From the NCBI RefSeq assembly GCF_016862375.1, contig NZ_BOMV01000057.1, positions 62,001 through 126,000 of the forward strand: a stretch of DNA of 64,000 nt. Direction: 5' to 3'. The notes below the pieces were generated by a model. It searched no databases, was not told the origin of the DNA, and was given only the letters and a program-made list of their open reading frames with translations. The position numbers were made by a program, and so were the translations under genes. Positions within the stretch are counted from its first letter, which is position 1. The number at the start of each line of letters is the position of its first letter. The stretch is from Paractinoplanes rishiriensis (GTDB lineage: Bacteria > Actinomycetota > Actinomycetes > Mycobacteriales > Micromonosporaceae). Below are positions 7,720 through 15,037 of this stretch, one piece after another.

Positions 7720-8475
7720 ATGGCGGTGATTCTGCTGACCGGCGCGGCCGGCACGATCGGGCGGATGTTGCGGGCACGGCTCGGCCACCACGAGTTACGG
7801 CTGACCGACGTGCACGCCGCCAACGGTATCGAGGCCCTGGACGTGACCGACGCCGACGCGGTGACGGCCGCCTGCCGGGGCGTCGACGCGGTGGTCCACC
7901 TGGGCGGCATCGCGGGCGAGGGCCCGTTCGAGGACGTGCTGGCGGTCAACGTGCGCGGCACCGAACGCGTCCTGGCCGCCGCGGCCGCCACCGGGGTGCC
8001 ACGCGTGGTGCTGGCGTCCAGCAACCACGCGGCCGGCCTGTACGACCAATCCGAGGCCGGTCCCGGCGGCCTCCCCGACGACGTGCCGGCGCGGCCCGAC
8101 TCGTACTACGGCTGGAGCAAGGCGGCGATGGAGTCGCTGGGCCGCCTCTACCACGACCGCCTCGGCCTGCACGTGGTCTGCCTGCGGATCGGTTCCTGCA
8201 CGCCGCACCCGTCCGACGCCCGCGACCTGGCGGTGTGGCTCTCGCCGGACGACGCCGCCCGCCTGGTGGAGGCCGCCCTGACCGCCACCGGCTGGCGCCT
8301 GGTCTGGGGCGTCTCGGCGAACACCCGGCGCTGGTGGTCGCCGGCCGGCGGCGACGCGATCGGCTACCATCCGTCGGACGACGCCGAGACGTGGGCATCG
8401 TCGGTACCCGCCGCGGATCCGACCGACTCCCTGGTGGGCGGCCCGATGACGAGGAAACCGCTCGGAAGTCGTTGA
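7720..8475 (+). CDS. udh: NAD-dependent uronate dehydrogenase
   Basis: 251 aa extended SDR. The start is ATG 7720, with AAGGGG 5-10 bases upstream. Motifs: GAAGTIG (NAD-binding), VVHLGGIAGEGPFE, SSNHAAGLY, YYGWSK (catalytic Tyr/Lys), RIGSCTPHP, VWGVSANTRRWW and GYHPSDDAE. The last three are diagnostic of bacterial uronate dehydrogenases such as the Agrobacterium enzyme, which oxidises D-galacturonate or D-glucuronate to aldarolactone. This links to the pectin-degrading enzymes encoded at 15-18 kb, which would supply galacturonate. It is probably co-transcribed with the hydrolase upstream. Confidence 0.85.
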   Translation: MAVILLTGAAGTIGRMLRARLGHHELRLTDVHAANGIEALDVTDADAVTAACRGVDAVVHLGGIAGEGPFEDVLAVNVRGTERVLAAAAATGVPRVVLASSNHAAGLYDQSEAGPGGLPDDVPARPDSYYGWSKAAMESLGRLYHDRLGLHVVCLRIGSCTPHPSDARDLAVWLSPDDAARLVEAALTATGWRLVWGVSANTRRWWSPAGGDAIGYHPSDDAETWASSVPAADPTDSLVGGPMTRKPLGSR

Positions 8476-8507
8476 CTGCGCGGCAGCCGCTGCCGAAACA
8501 CAGCGGT

Positions 8508-8993
8508 ATGCAGAAGCGTTGGCTCGTGGCCGGTGCAGTGGTCGCCGGCGCCGGTCTGGTCCTGGCGTTCAGCCCCAGCGAGGCCGCCCCGACCGCGGTT
8601 CCCATCCCGACCGCGTCGATGGGCCAGCCGGTGACGCCCGACGGCGCCCTGCAATACACGGTGACATCCTTCGAGTGCGGCGGCACCGGCGCCAAGGGCC
8701 ACTTCTGCACCGTCGGCCTCACCGTCAAAAACATCAGCGGTACGGCGACCAGGCCCGGAATAGCCTTCGCCCGAGCACAGGACGCCCAGGGCGCCGAATA
8801 CCTACCCGACGCGGTAGCCCAGATCCGAGCCAAATCAGCCCTGCTGAACGACTTGCCACCCGGCACACAGATAACCGACCGCCTGATCTACGACGTCCCG
8901 AAGGCCGTGACCCCGACGACCCTGGTCCTCCGCCAGTCACCGCCGAACCCGGCCATCCGCATAACCTTGACCAAAACCCCCGCGACCCCCTGA
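8508..8993 (+). CDS. Secreted DUF4352-type protein
   Basis: 161 aa. The signal peptide is MQKRWLVAGAVVAGAGLVLAF, cut near SEAAP. The remainder has the immunoglobulin-like pattern of DUF4352/MPT63 proteins: YTVTSFECGG, GHFCTVGLTVKNISG, a NDLPPGTQ turn and a last strand. The two Cys residues probably pair. It is exported and of unknown function. The frame is open upstream, but the extension is Arg/Gly-rich and overlaps udh. The ribosome binding site is weak. Confidence 0.65.
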   Translation: MQKRWLVAGAVVAGAGLVLAFSPSEAAPTAVPIPTASMGQPVTPDGALQYTVTSFECGGTGAKGHFCTVGLTVKNISGTATRPGIAFARAQDAQGAEYLPDAVAQIRAKSALLNDLPPGTQITDRLIYDVPKAVTPTTLVLRQSPPNPAIRITLTKTPATP

Positions 8994-9595
8994 AGCTGGT
9001 CCGCCCCTGCGCCCCCACCCGGCTCGGCGGCCGTCCCCGCGCCGCACGCTCCCGCGCCGCGCGCCCTCATGCCGCCCCTGCGCCCCGCTCCACGCCGCGC
9101 CCCGCGTCCTCCGCGCCGCGCCCCGCGCCCCTGCGCGCTCCGCGCCGCGCCTCTGCGCGCTCCGCGCCGCGCCTCTGCGCCCTCCGCGCCGCCTCCTCGC
9201 CCCCTCTACGCCGCGCCCCCGCCCCCTCTACGCCGCGCCATCGCCCCCTCCACGCCGCGCCATCGCCCCCTCCACGCCGCACCCCCGCCCCCTCCACGCC
9301 GCGCCCGCGCCGCGCCCTCCGCGACGATCTTGGCGCGCTCGCCCAGCCCTTTGCCGCAAACGTCCTCGTTGGTGCGTGTCCGCGACGCGATGTTGTTCGA
9401 CTTGCTGTTCGAGGATGGTTTGAGGATGGAACATAGCCTCATGATCTGACCCGGCGGCCCATCTGCATCCGGCTAAAGCGGTACTTATCAGATATGCCAG
9501 GCGAGCGGGCAGGCGGGCGGGCGGGCAGGCGGGCGGGCAGGCGGGCAGGCGGGCAGGCGGGCAGGCAGGCAGGCGGGCCGCCGCCCGGCGGGTGG
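8994..9595. repeat. Low-complexity C-rich and tetranucleotide-repeat intergenic region
   Basis: About 600 bases without a supportable gene. From about 9005 to 9330 the plus strand is built of degenerate CGCC/CCCCCTC/ACGCCGCG blocks, including near-copies of a segment reading CGCCCCCTCCACGCCGCGCC around 9180-9310. From about 9338 to 9470 the composition is normal but no gene is evident. From about 9498 to 9580 there is a GGCG/GGCA four-base tandem array. The minus strand of the first block and the plus strand of the second are G-run-rich and could form G-quadruplexes. Confidence 0.75.
9498..9580 (+). repeat. GGCR tetranucleotide microsatellite
   Basis: Roughly twenty consecutive 4-base units of GGCG or GGCA, for example AGGCGGGCGGGCGGGCAGGC. 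It lies just beyond the stop codon (9596) of the minus-strand DUF6157 gene and is likely length-variable between isolates. Confidence 0.8.
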
Positions 9596-10018
9596 CTACC
9601 GGCGGCGGCTGCGCATGGCCCGGGTCACCGTGACCGGGGTGCCGTCGGGGGCTTTGCCGGCGGCCAGGTCGGTGTAGGCGGCGGAGCCCACCGCCACCAG
9701 CGCCACCCGCCCCTCGGCGTCGGCGTGGATGCCCCAGCCGTAGCGTTTGCCCAGATCGCTGGAGCGCAGGCAGGGCTGGCCCTTGGCGAAGAACGTCGCC
9801 CGCGCGGTCGGCCGGTCGGTCTGGGGGAGGGCGTTGCGGTCGGCCCAGACGGTGAAGATCACGTCGTCGGAGGTGTGCTGGTAAGGGGCGTCGGCGATCA
9901 TGCGGAAGGTGCGTTCGGCGACGCTGGGGGTGGCGCGCGCGGGTGGGGCCGTGGCGCTCGCGGCGGGGCAGTCCTCGGCCACCTGGATGAATGTGTCCTG
10001 GTAGTTGGTGCTGTGCAT
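9596..10018 (-). CDS. DUF6157 family protein
   Basis: 140 aa. The start is ATG 10018, with GGAGG 8 bases upstream. It begins MHSTNYQDTFIQVAEDCP and ends RAMRSRRR, with TSDDVIFTVWADRNA and FFAKGQPCLRSSDLGKRYGWG in between; this matches what I know of the DUF6157 family in length and motifs. These are cytoplasmic proteins of unknown function. The gene is divergent from an AraC-type regulator 70 bases away that may control it. Its stop codon abuts a tetranucleotide repeat. Confidence 0.75.
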   Translation of the reverse strand: MHSTNYQDTFIQVAEDCPAASATAPPARATPSVAERTFRMIADAPYQHTSDDVIFTVWADRNALPQTDRPTARATFFAKGQPCLRSSDLGKRYGWGIHADAEGRVALVAVGSAAYTDLAAGKAPDGTPVTVTRAMRSRRR

Positions 10019-10088
10019 GGCCGCATCCTCCATCGGGTGACCGCGAAGGTCTTGGAAATTCGCGACACGGGCTGGCAGCCTGGCGGGC

Positions 10089-10889
10089 ATGACCTCGCGC
10101 GCGCTCGGCCGGGAGGAGCGCTCGGGCGTGCTGCATCCGCAAAACCTGGAGCGGTACGCGGCGACGCTCCACGAGGCGGACGCGTCGATCGGTGCGGTGG
10201 TCGACCACTTCTGGACCGTGGCCTGGCATCTGCCCGCGGGCGAGCGCATCGAGCAGCGCATCATCGCCGACCCCGCGGTCACGCTCACCATCGAGGCTGG
10301 CAACGTGCCCGCCGATCTGGTGCTGACCGGCGTGCACCGGCGGGCCTGGCAGCGGGAGATCGCGGGGCGGGGGAGCGCGTTCGCGATCCGGCTGCGGCCC
10401 GCCGGGCTGGCCGTGGTGAGCGACCTGGCCCCGGCTGCCATCGCCGACCGCACCCTGGCCGTCACCCCCGAGTTGGACGCCCGGCTCCATGCGCTGCTGC
10501 GGGAGATCCGGGACGCGTCCGATCGCCAGGGCCGGGCCACCGCGCTGATCAAGGTGCTGGCCGCGGAACGGCCGCCGCCCGCCCGCCACCTGCTGGCGAA
10601 CGACGTCCTGGCGGCCATCCACCGGGGCGGCCCGCTGCCGGCCGGGCCGTCGACCCGCACCGTCCAACGTGCCCTCCGGGAGACCATCGGTCACGGCCCG
10701 TCCTGGGTGCGCCGCTGGGTGCGGCTGCAGGAGGTGGCCCGCCAGTTCGCCGTCGACGGCGAGGCCGGTGCCGCCGCGATCGCCGCCCGGCTCGGCTACG
10801 CCGACCAGTCGCACCTCGTCAACGACTTCCGCGCGGCGGTCGGCCTGACGCCCGGCGAATACCTGGCCCGCTTGGCGGACGCTTGGTAA
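10089..10889 (+). CDS. AraC-family transcriptional regulator
   Basis: 266 aa. The N-terminal 150 residues form an AraC-type ligand-binding domain (DHFWTVAWHLPAGE, LTGVHRRAWQREIAGRGSA; the DUF6597-like class). The C-terminal region has two HTH motifs, the first around STRTVQRALRETIGHGPSWV and the second with the family signature AARLGYADQSHLVNDFRAAVGLTPGEY. It is divergent from the DUF6157 gene. Ligand unknown. Confidence 0.85.
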   Translation: MTSRALGREERSGVLHPQNLERYAATLHEADASIGAVVDHFWTVAWHLPAGERIEQRIIADPAVTLTIEAGNVPADLVLTGVHRRAWQREIAGRGSAFAIRLRPAGLAVVSDLAPAAIADRTLAVTPELDARLHALLREIRDASDRQGRATALIKVLAAERPPPARHLLANDVLAAIHRGGPLPAGPSTRTVQRALRETIGHGPSWVRRWVRLQEVARQFAVDGEAGAAAIAARLGYADQSHLVNDFRAAVGLTPGEYLARLADAW

Positions 10890-10910
10890 ACCAATCGCGG
10901 CGGCGCGGTT

Positions 10911-11369
10911 TCAGCAGTACGTGTGTTCCCCCTTGCTGCCCCATGAGCATGTGTCGATGGTCTTGGCCTGTGCGTTCTTCAGCGTCGCCGCGTCGCCGGT
11001 GTTGTTCCAGATGTAATTGCCGGAACCCCAGTAGCGGTGCCAGGCCGGCTTGTTGTTGGTGCCCTTGCCGGTGTGCACGATGACCGAGGCCTTGGCGGGC
11101 AGGCTGAACGACGGGAACGTGTAGACGTGGTTCGCCTTGTCGCGCACGGTCCACTTGTTCAGGTTGATCGCCGCGGTGGTGTTGTTGGTGAGCCGGAAGA
11201 ACTCCTGGTTCAGGCTGGTGACGCTCCGATTGTCCGCGCCCGGCGAGTTGTAGTAGACCCGCGTGAACGACACCGCCGGCGTGGCCGCCTCGGCAGTCGA
11301 GGCCAGTCCGACCCCGGCCGCAACGGTCCCGGCCGACGCCAGCGAAATGAGAACGTGACGCAGTTTCAT
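10911..11369 (-). CDS. Secreted lamin-tail-domain protein
   Basis: 152 aa. The start is ATG 11369, preceded by GAAGGG. The signal peptide MKLRHVLISLASAGTVAAGV is cleaved near TAEAA. The mature protein is a single LTD Ig-like domain: VSFTRVYYNSPG, EFFRLTNNTTAAINLNKWTV, VYTFPSFSLPAKASVIVHTG, WNNTGDAATLKN and a C-terminal Cys pair (DTCSWG, HTYC). Exported single LTD proteins are common in Streptomyces and Actinoplanes and are of unknown function. It is convergent with the AraC gene. Confidence 0.85.
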   Translation of the reverse strand: MKLRHVLISLASAGTVAAGVGLASTAEAATPAVSFTRVYYNSPGADNRSVTSLNQEFFRLTNNTTAAINLNKWTVRDKANHVYTFPSFSLPAKASVIVHTGKGTNNKPAWHRYWGSGNYIWNNTGDAATLKNAQAKTIDTCSWGSKGEHTYC

Positions 11370-11492
11370 CGGTTGCCCTTCGGTGGTGGAGGTCGCCGGA
11401 CCACTTAACGACACCGCGACAACCGCCGCCGTCGGCCGTTCATCCAGTTTGGACTCCACCGATCCGTGATCACCCGAATGGGGGATGGGCAG

Positions 11493-11786
11493 CTATCGAA
11501 GAGTCCGATCGGCATAGGCAGTCAAATGGCGGAACCTTTCGATCAGCCCACGAGTCGCCTGCTGCCCCTCGGGCGTCAATTGATAGCGGTCGTGGTCATC
11601 CGTCCTGATCAACTTGGGACTGCGCTTGAACGACCGCAGTGCCTCCCCCACCTTGCGGGTGTCGACCCTTGCGTATCCGTGTTCCTTGATCTCGTCCACG
11701 ATTTCGGAAGTGTCGTCGGTGGAGGTGACATCGATGGCGATCAGGATTCGCAGATCAAGCTCGGTCAGTTTGCTGAGATCGACCAT
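11493..11786 (-). CDS. Small winged-helix DNA-binding protein
   Basis: 97 aa. The start is ATG 11786, with a strong AAGGAGAT 6 bases upstream. The pattern LTELDLRILIAIDV, STDDTSEIVDEIKEHG, RVDTRKVGEALRSF, RYQLTPEGQQATRGLIERF is that of a PadR/MarR-like winged helix whose last Thr-Pro-Glu-Gly turn is typical. It lacks a ligand domain. It is divergent from a glycosyltransferase gene with only 58 bases between starts, so it probably regulates itself and the transferase. Confidence 0.7.
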   Translation of the reverse strand: MVDLSKLTELDLRILIAIDVTSTDDTSEIVDEIKEHGYARVDTRKVGEALRSFKRSPKLIRTDDHDRYQLTPEGQQATRGLIERFRHLTAYADRTLR

Positions 11787-11844
11787 TATGATCTCCTTTT
11801 CGGCGTCCCCGGATTCTTTGCCTCCGGCCCTTAAAGTGGATCCG

Positions 11845-13020
11845 GTGAAGATCCGATATGTGCTGCACAACGCTTATGGCACCGGTGGCACGATCCGCAC
11901 CGTGGTAAACCAGGCCAATGCTCTGTGTACCGAGCATGACGTCGAGATCGCCAGTGTTTACCGTTCCGCGCAGGCACCGGTCTTCGCGATCGATCCGCGG
12001 GTGCGCCTGGTCTCGCTGACCGACCTGCGCGAGGAGGGTTGCCGCTGGACCGACAAGCGGGGCACGAACTCGCGGTTCTGGCGCAAGACCCGGCGGCTGC
12101 CCAACCCGTTCCCGCACCGCCGCGACTTCCGCTACCGCCGCTGGGATCCGCTGGTCGACCTCACGGTGCTCCGGTACTTCCGGGCGCAGCGGGACGCGGT
12201 CCTGGTGACCACCCGCCCGGCGCTCAACCTGCTCGCCGCCTGGTGCGCGCCGCGCCGCCTGATCCGGATCGGCCAGGACCACCTGAACTTCGGCAGCTAC
12301 CGGCCGAAACTCCAGCGGGCGATCGTCCGCGCGTACCCCCGCCTTGATGCAGTTTCGGTGTTGACCTCGACCGACCTCGCCGATTACCGGCGTGCGCTGG
12401 GCGAATCGGTGCGACTGGTGCAGATCCCGAACGGCATTCCCGTGCCCGCCGACGCTCCCGCCCAGGAACGGACGCGCACCGTGCTGGCCGCCGGGCGCCT
12501 GGTCGGCCAGAAGGGTTTCGACCTGCTGATCGACGCGTTCGAGCAGGTCCACCGCCACCACCCGGGCTGGCAGCTGAACATCTTCGGCGAGGGCAAGTGC
12601 CGCCCCGACCTGACCGCCCGGATCAGCCAACGCGGCCTGGACGGAGTGGTGCACCTGCGCGGCCGCACCCGGACCCTGGACGCCGAACTGGCCAAGGCCT
12701 CGATCTTCGTCCTCAGCTCCCGCCGCGAGGGCCTGCCGATGGTCCTGCTCGAGGCGATGGGCGCCGGCGTGCCCGCGGTCTCCTTCGACTGCCCGACCGG
12801 CCCCGCCGAGGTGGTCGACGACGGCGTCAACGGCCTGCTGATCCCCGCCGAGGACGTCGCCGGCCTGGCCGCCGGCCTCGCCCGCCTGATAGCCGACGAG
12901 GGCGAACGCGAAAAGATGTCGCTGGCCGCCCGGGAGACCGCAGCCCACTACGCCATGCCGGTGGTGGCGGCCCAGTGGGAGGCACTGTTCGCCGAACTCG
13001 CCGCCCGCTCTGACGGGTGA
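11845..13020 (+). CDS. GT4-family glycosyltransferase
   Basis: 391 aa. The start is GTG 11845 (reads MKIRYVLHNAYGTGGT); an in-frame GTG at 11836 is an alternative. The N-terminal Rossmann domain has YGTGGTIRTVVNQANAL. The C-terminal domain has VLAAGRLVGQKGFDLLIDA, NIFGEGKCRPDL and REGLPMVLLEAMGAGVPAV, the EX7E nucleotide-sugar site of GT4 (GT-B fold) enzymes. It likely transfers a hexose to a lipid, glycan or glycopeptide acceptor at the cytoplasmic membrane. No other glycan genes flank it, so the acceptor is unknown. A small winged-helix gene is divergent. Confidence 0.85.
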   Translation: MKIRYVLHNAYGTGGTIRTVVNQANALCTEHDVEIASVYRSAQAPVFAIDPRVRLVSLTDLREEGCRWTDKRGTNSRFWRKTRRLPNPFPHRRDFRYRRWDPLVDLTVLRYFRAQRDAVLVTTRPALNLLAAWCAPRRLIRIGQDHLNFGSYRPKLQRAIVRAYPRLDAVSVLTSTDLADYRRALGESVRLVQIPNGIPVPADAPAQERTRTVLAAGRLVGQKGFDLLIDAFEQVHRHHPGWQLNIFGEGKCRPDLTARISQRGLDGVVHLRGRTRTLDAELAKASIFVLSSRREGLPMVLLEAMGAGVPAVSFDCPTGPAEVVDDGVNGLLIPAEDVAGLAAGLARLIADEGEREKMSLAARETAAHYAMPVVAAQWEALFAELAARSDG

Positions 13021-13072
13021 CCGGTCCGATCGAAGGATTCCGCTGAGGTCGCGCGGGCACAAAAGTGTTCGG

Positions 13073-13699
13073 GTGACCAAACTGAGGACCTGGAGAGGGC
13101 CCGTCGCTCCGATCCTGATCGGCTTGGGTGTGTTCGCCGCGATGTTCGCCGGCTCGGAGCTTCTCGACCGCAGCGGCCGCGACGACCGGAGCGCCGGCAG
13201 CAGCCGGCCACGTGCGGACGGCGCCGGCACCGGGCAGGTGGAGGAAGCCCTCATCGGGCCGGGGGTGGCGCCCGCGTCCACGATCGACCCGTCCCTGCCG
13301 GCCAAGCCGATCCCGGGGCTGAGTGGCGCCGCCGCGGTGCCCACAGCCGCCAGCCCGGCCGGGCCGACCGGCACTGGCACTGGCACCGGCACTGGCGTTC
13401 CGGCGCCGACCGCCACCACGCCCGGTCCGGTTCCTCCGGTCGCCACCACCGGCACCACGCCGGCGCCGCTGGCCACGACCACCAACCCGGTGGTGCCGCC
13501 GCCGGCGCTGCCCACCGACGACCTGGCCACGCCGCCGGGCAAACCCGTTCCGCCGGGGTTGGAGCCGCCCGGCCTCGCCGTCATCAGACTGGGGGCGCTC
13601 TGCGAGGACTTCGGCGAGTTCACCGTCACCGACGCGGGCCAGCTGGTGATCTGCATCGCCACCGCCGACGACGCCGAGTACCGGTGGCGACTGGCATAG
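13073..13699 (+). CDS. Membrane-anchored Pro/Thr-rich protein with C-terminal globular domain
   Basis: 208 aa from GTG 13073. One N-terminal membrane segment (VAPILIGLGVFAAMFAGSELL) is followed by about 110 residues of Pro/Thr/Ala/Gly low complexity, including a GTGTGTGTG run, and by a C-terminal domain of about 45 residues (GLAVIRLGALCEDFGEF ... LVICIATADDAEYRW) with two Cys that could pair. This looks like a cell-wall-spanning stalk with an outward domain. The stop codon overlaps the ECF sigma start (TAGTG), so translation is coupled. It has no zinc anti-sigma motif. Not a family I recognise. Confidence 0.6.
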   Translation: MTKLRTWRGPVAPILIGLGVFAAMFAGSELLDRSGRDDRSAGSSRPRADGAGTGQVEEALIGPGVAPASTIDPSLPAKPIPGLSGAAAVPTAASPAGPTGTGTGTGTGVPAPTATTPGPVPPVATTGTTPAPLATTTNPVVPPPALPTDDLATPPGKPVPPGLEPPGLAVIRLGALCEDFGEFTVTDAGQLVICIATADDAEYRWRLA

Positions 13700-14619
13700 T
13701 GGACGCGGTCGAGGCGCTGCGCGGGGAACTGCACGCGCACTGCTACCGCATGCTCGGATCCGCACACGACGCCGACGACGCGGTGCAGGAGACGGTGATC
13801 CGGGCCTGGCGGGCGCTCGACCGGTTCGAGGACCGGGGCACGCTGCGGCCCTGGCTGTACCGGATCGCCACCAACCGCTGCCTGACGATGCTGGAGCGGC
13901 GCGGCCGCCACCGGGAACTGCCCGCCGAGGACGGCTGGCTCGAGCCCTATCCGGAGGAGCGGGTGGGGCCCGAGGCGCAGGCCGTCGCGCGGGAGGGCGT
14001 CGAGCTCTCGTTCGTCGCGGCGCTGCAGCGGCTGCCCGGCCGGCAGCGGGCCGTGCTGCTGTTGCGCGACGTGCTCGGTTTCAGCGCGCGCGAGGTGGCC
14101 GGCCAGCTCGGCACCACGGTGGCCGCGGTCAACAGCGCGATGCAGCGCGCCCGCAAGGCGCTCGACCAGGACAAACCCGCGATGACCCAGCAGGCCGCGA
14201 TGCTTGCGCTGGGCGATGATGCCGTACGCGACCTCGCCCGCCGATACGCGGCCGCGTGGGAGAACGGCGACGTCGACGCGATCGTGGCCATGCTCACCGA
14301 CGACGCGAAGTACTCGATGCCGCCGGAGCCGGCCCGCTTCACCGGCCGGGACGCGATCCGCGGCTTCCTGCTCGACGGCACGGTGGCGCTCGGCTGGCGC
14401 TTCCGGCCGGTCGCCGCGAACGGACAGGTCGCGTTCGGCACCTACCGCCGCGACGACGGCCTCGGCGCGTACGTGCCCTGCGGTTTGGACGTGCTCACCC
14501 TGCGCGGGCACCGGATCGCCGAGGTGGTGTCGTTTCTCGACGCGGACTTCGCGGCCTTCGGGCTGCCGATGAGTTTGCCGCTCCCGCCGGGTTGTACCGG
14601 TGAAGGGAGGCACGGATGA
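13699..14619 (+). CDS. ECF sigma factor with C-terminal SnoaL-like domain (SigG/SigX5 type)
   Basis: 306 aa from GTG 13699; an upstream GTG at 13684 is also in frame and would overlap the previous gene by 16 bases. Sigma region 2 is ELHAHCYRMLGSAHDADDAVQ... and region 4 is LQRLPGRQRAVLLLRDVLGFSAREVA. From about residue 185 an NTF2/SnoaL domain follows (RRYAAAWENGDVDAIVAMLTDDAKYSMPP ... FTGRDAIRGFL). In this ECF class the fused SnoaL domain tunes activity in place of an anti-sigma protein. It overlaps the next SnoaL gene by ATGA. Confidence 0.85.
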   Translation: MDAVEALRGELHAHCYRMLGSAHDADDAVQETVIRAWRALDRFEDRGTLRPWLYRIATNRCLTMLERRGRHRELPAEDGWLEPYPEERVGPEAQAVAREGVELSFVAALQRLPGRQRAVLLLRDVLGFSAREVAGQLGTTVAAVNSAMQRARKALDQDKPAMTQQAAMLALGDDAVRDLARRYAAAWENGDVDAIVAMLTDDAKYSMPPEPARFTGRDAIRGFLLDGTVALGWRFRPVAANGQVAFGTYRRDDGLGAYVPCGLDVLTLRGHRIAEVVSFLDADFAAFGLPMSLPLPPGCTGEGRHG

Positions 14620-14993
14620 CAGAGGATGAGCGGCTCGTCACCGAGCTGGTTGAGGGTTGGGTGAGCGCGATCGTCGCGCGTGACCTGGAGGGGGTGGTCG
14701 CCGGGCACGCGAGTGACGTCGTGATGTTCGACGTGCCGCCGCCGGACGACGGGGTGCGCGGTCTCGCGGCCTACCGGGAGACCTGGCCGCCGTTCTTCAA
14801 GTTCCTGGAGAGCGGCGCGGTGTTCGAGCTGGACCGGCTCGAGGTGACCGCGGGCGCCGAGGTCGCGTACGCCCATGCGCTGCTGCGGTGCGGGAATCCG
14901 CCCAACCGGCTGCGGGTCACGGTCGGCCTCCGCCAGGAGGACGGGCGGTGGGTCATCGCCCACGAGCACCACTCGTTCCCGCTGGCGGACTGA
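14616..14993 (+). CDS. SnoaL/NTF2-like protein
   Basis: 125 aa. The ATGA overlap with the sigma factor gene implies coupled translation. The NTF2 cone-fold pattern is clear: VEGWVSAIVARDLEGVVAGHASDVVMFDVPPPD, GLAAYRETW, and a final WVIAHEHHSFPL. Homologues are annotated as ketosteroid-isomerase-like or SgcJ/EcaC proteins. Being encoded with a sigma factor that itself carries a SnoaL domain, it could be a ligand-sensing or heterodimer partner; this is inference. Confidence 0.75.
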   Translation: MTEDERLVTELVEGWVSAIVARDLEGVVAGHASDVVMFDVPPPDDGVRGLAAYRETWPPFFKFLESGAVFELDRLEVTAGAEVAYAHALLRCGNPPNRLRVTVGLRQEDGRWVIAHEHHSFPLAD

Positions 14994-14998
14994 GCCGG

Positions 14999-15031
14999 GG
15001 TCGCGCCGGGCTCCGGGAGCCCGGCGCGACC
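14999..15031. terminator. Bidirectional hairpin terminator
   Basis: Perfect 15-bp arms GGTCGCGCCGGGCTC / GAGCCCGGCGCGACC with a 3-base loop, placed between the stop codon of the SnoaL gene (plus) and the stop codon of the pectate lyase gene (minus). It would serve both converging transcripts. Confidence 0.85.
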
Positions 15032-15037
15032 GTTCGG

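Noticed and set aside
9069..9449. Pro/Arg/Ala-rich open frames in the C-rich repeat block
   Set aside because: Frames on both strands are open only through repetition; no start signals or homology pattern.
11755..14613. 952-codon minus-strand open frame
   Set aside because: It runs antisense across three well-supported genes (GT4, stalk protein, sigma factor); low-complexity product, no start signals.
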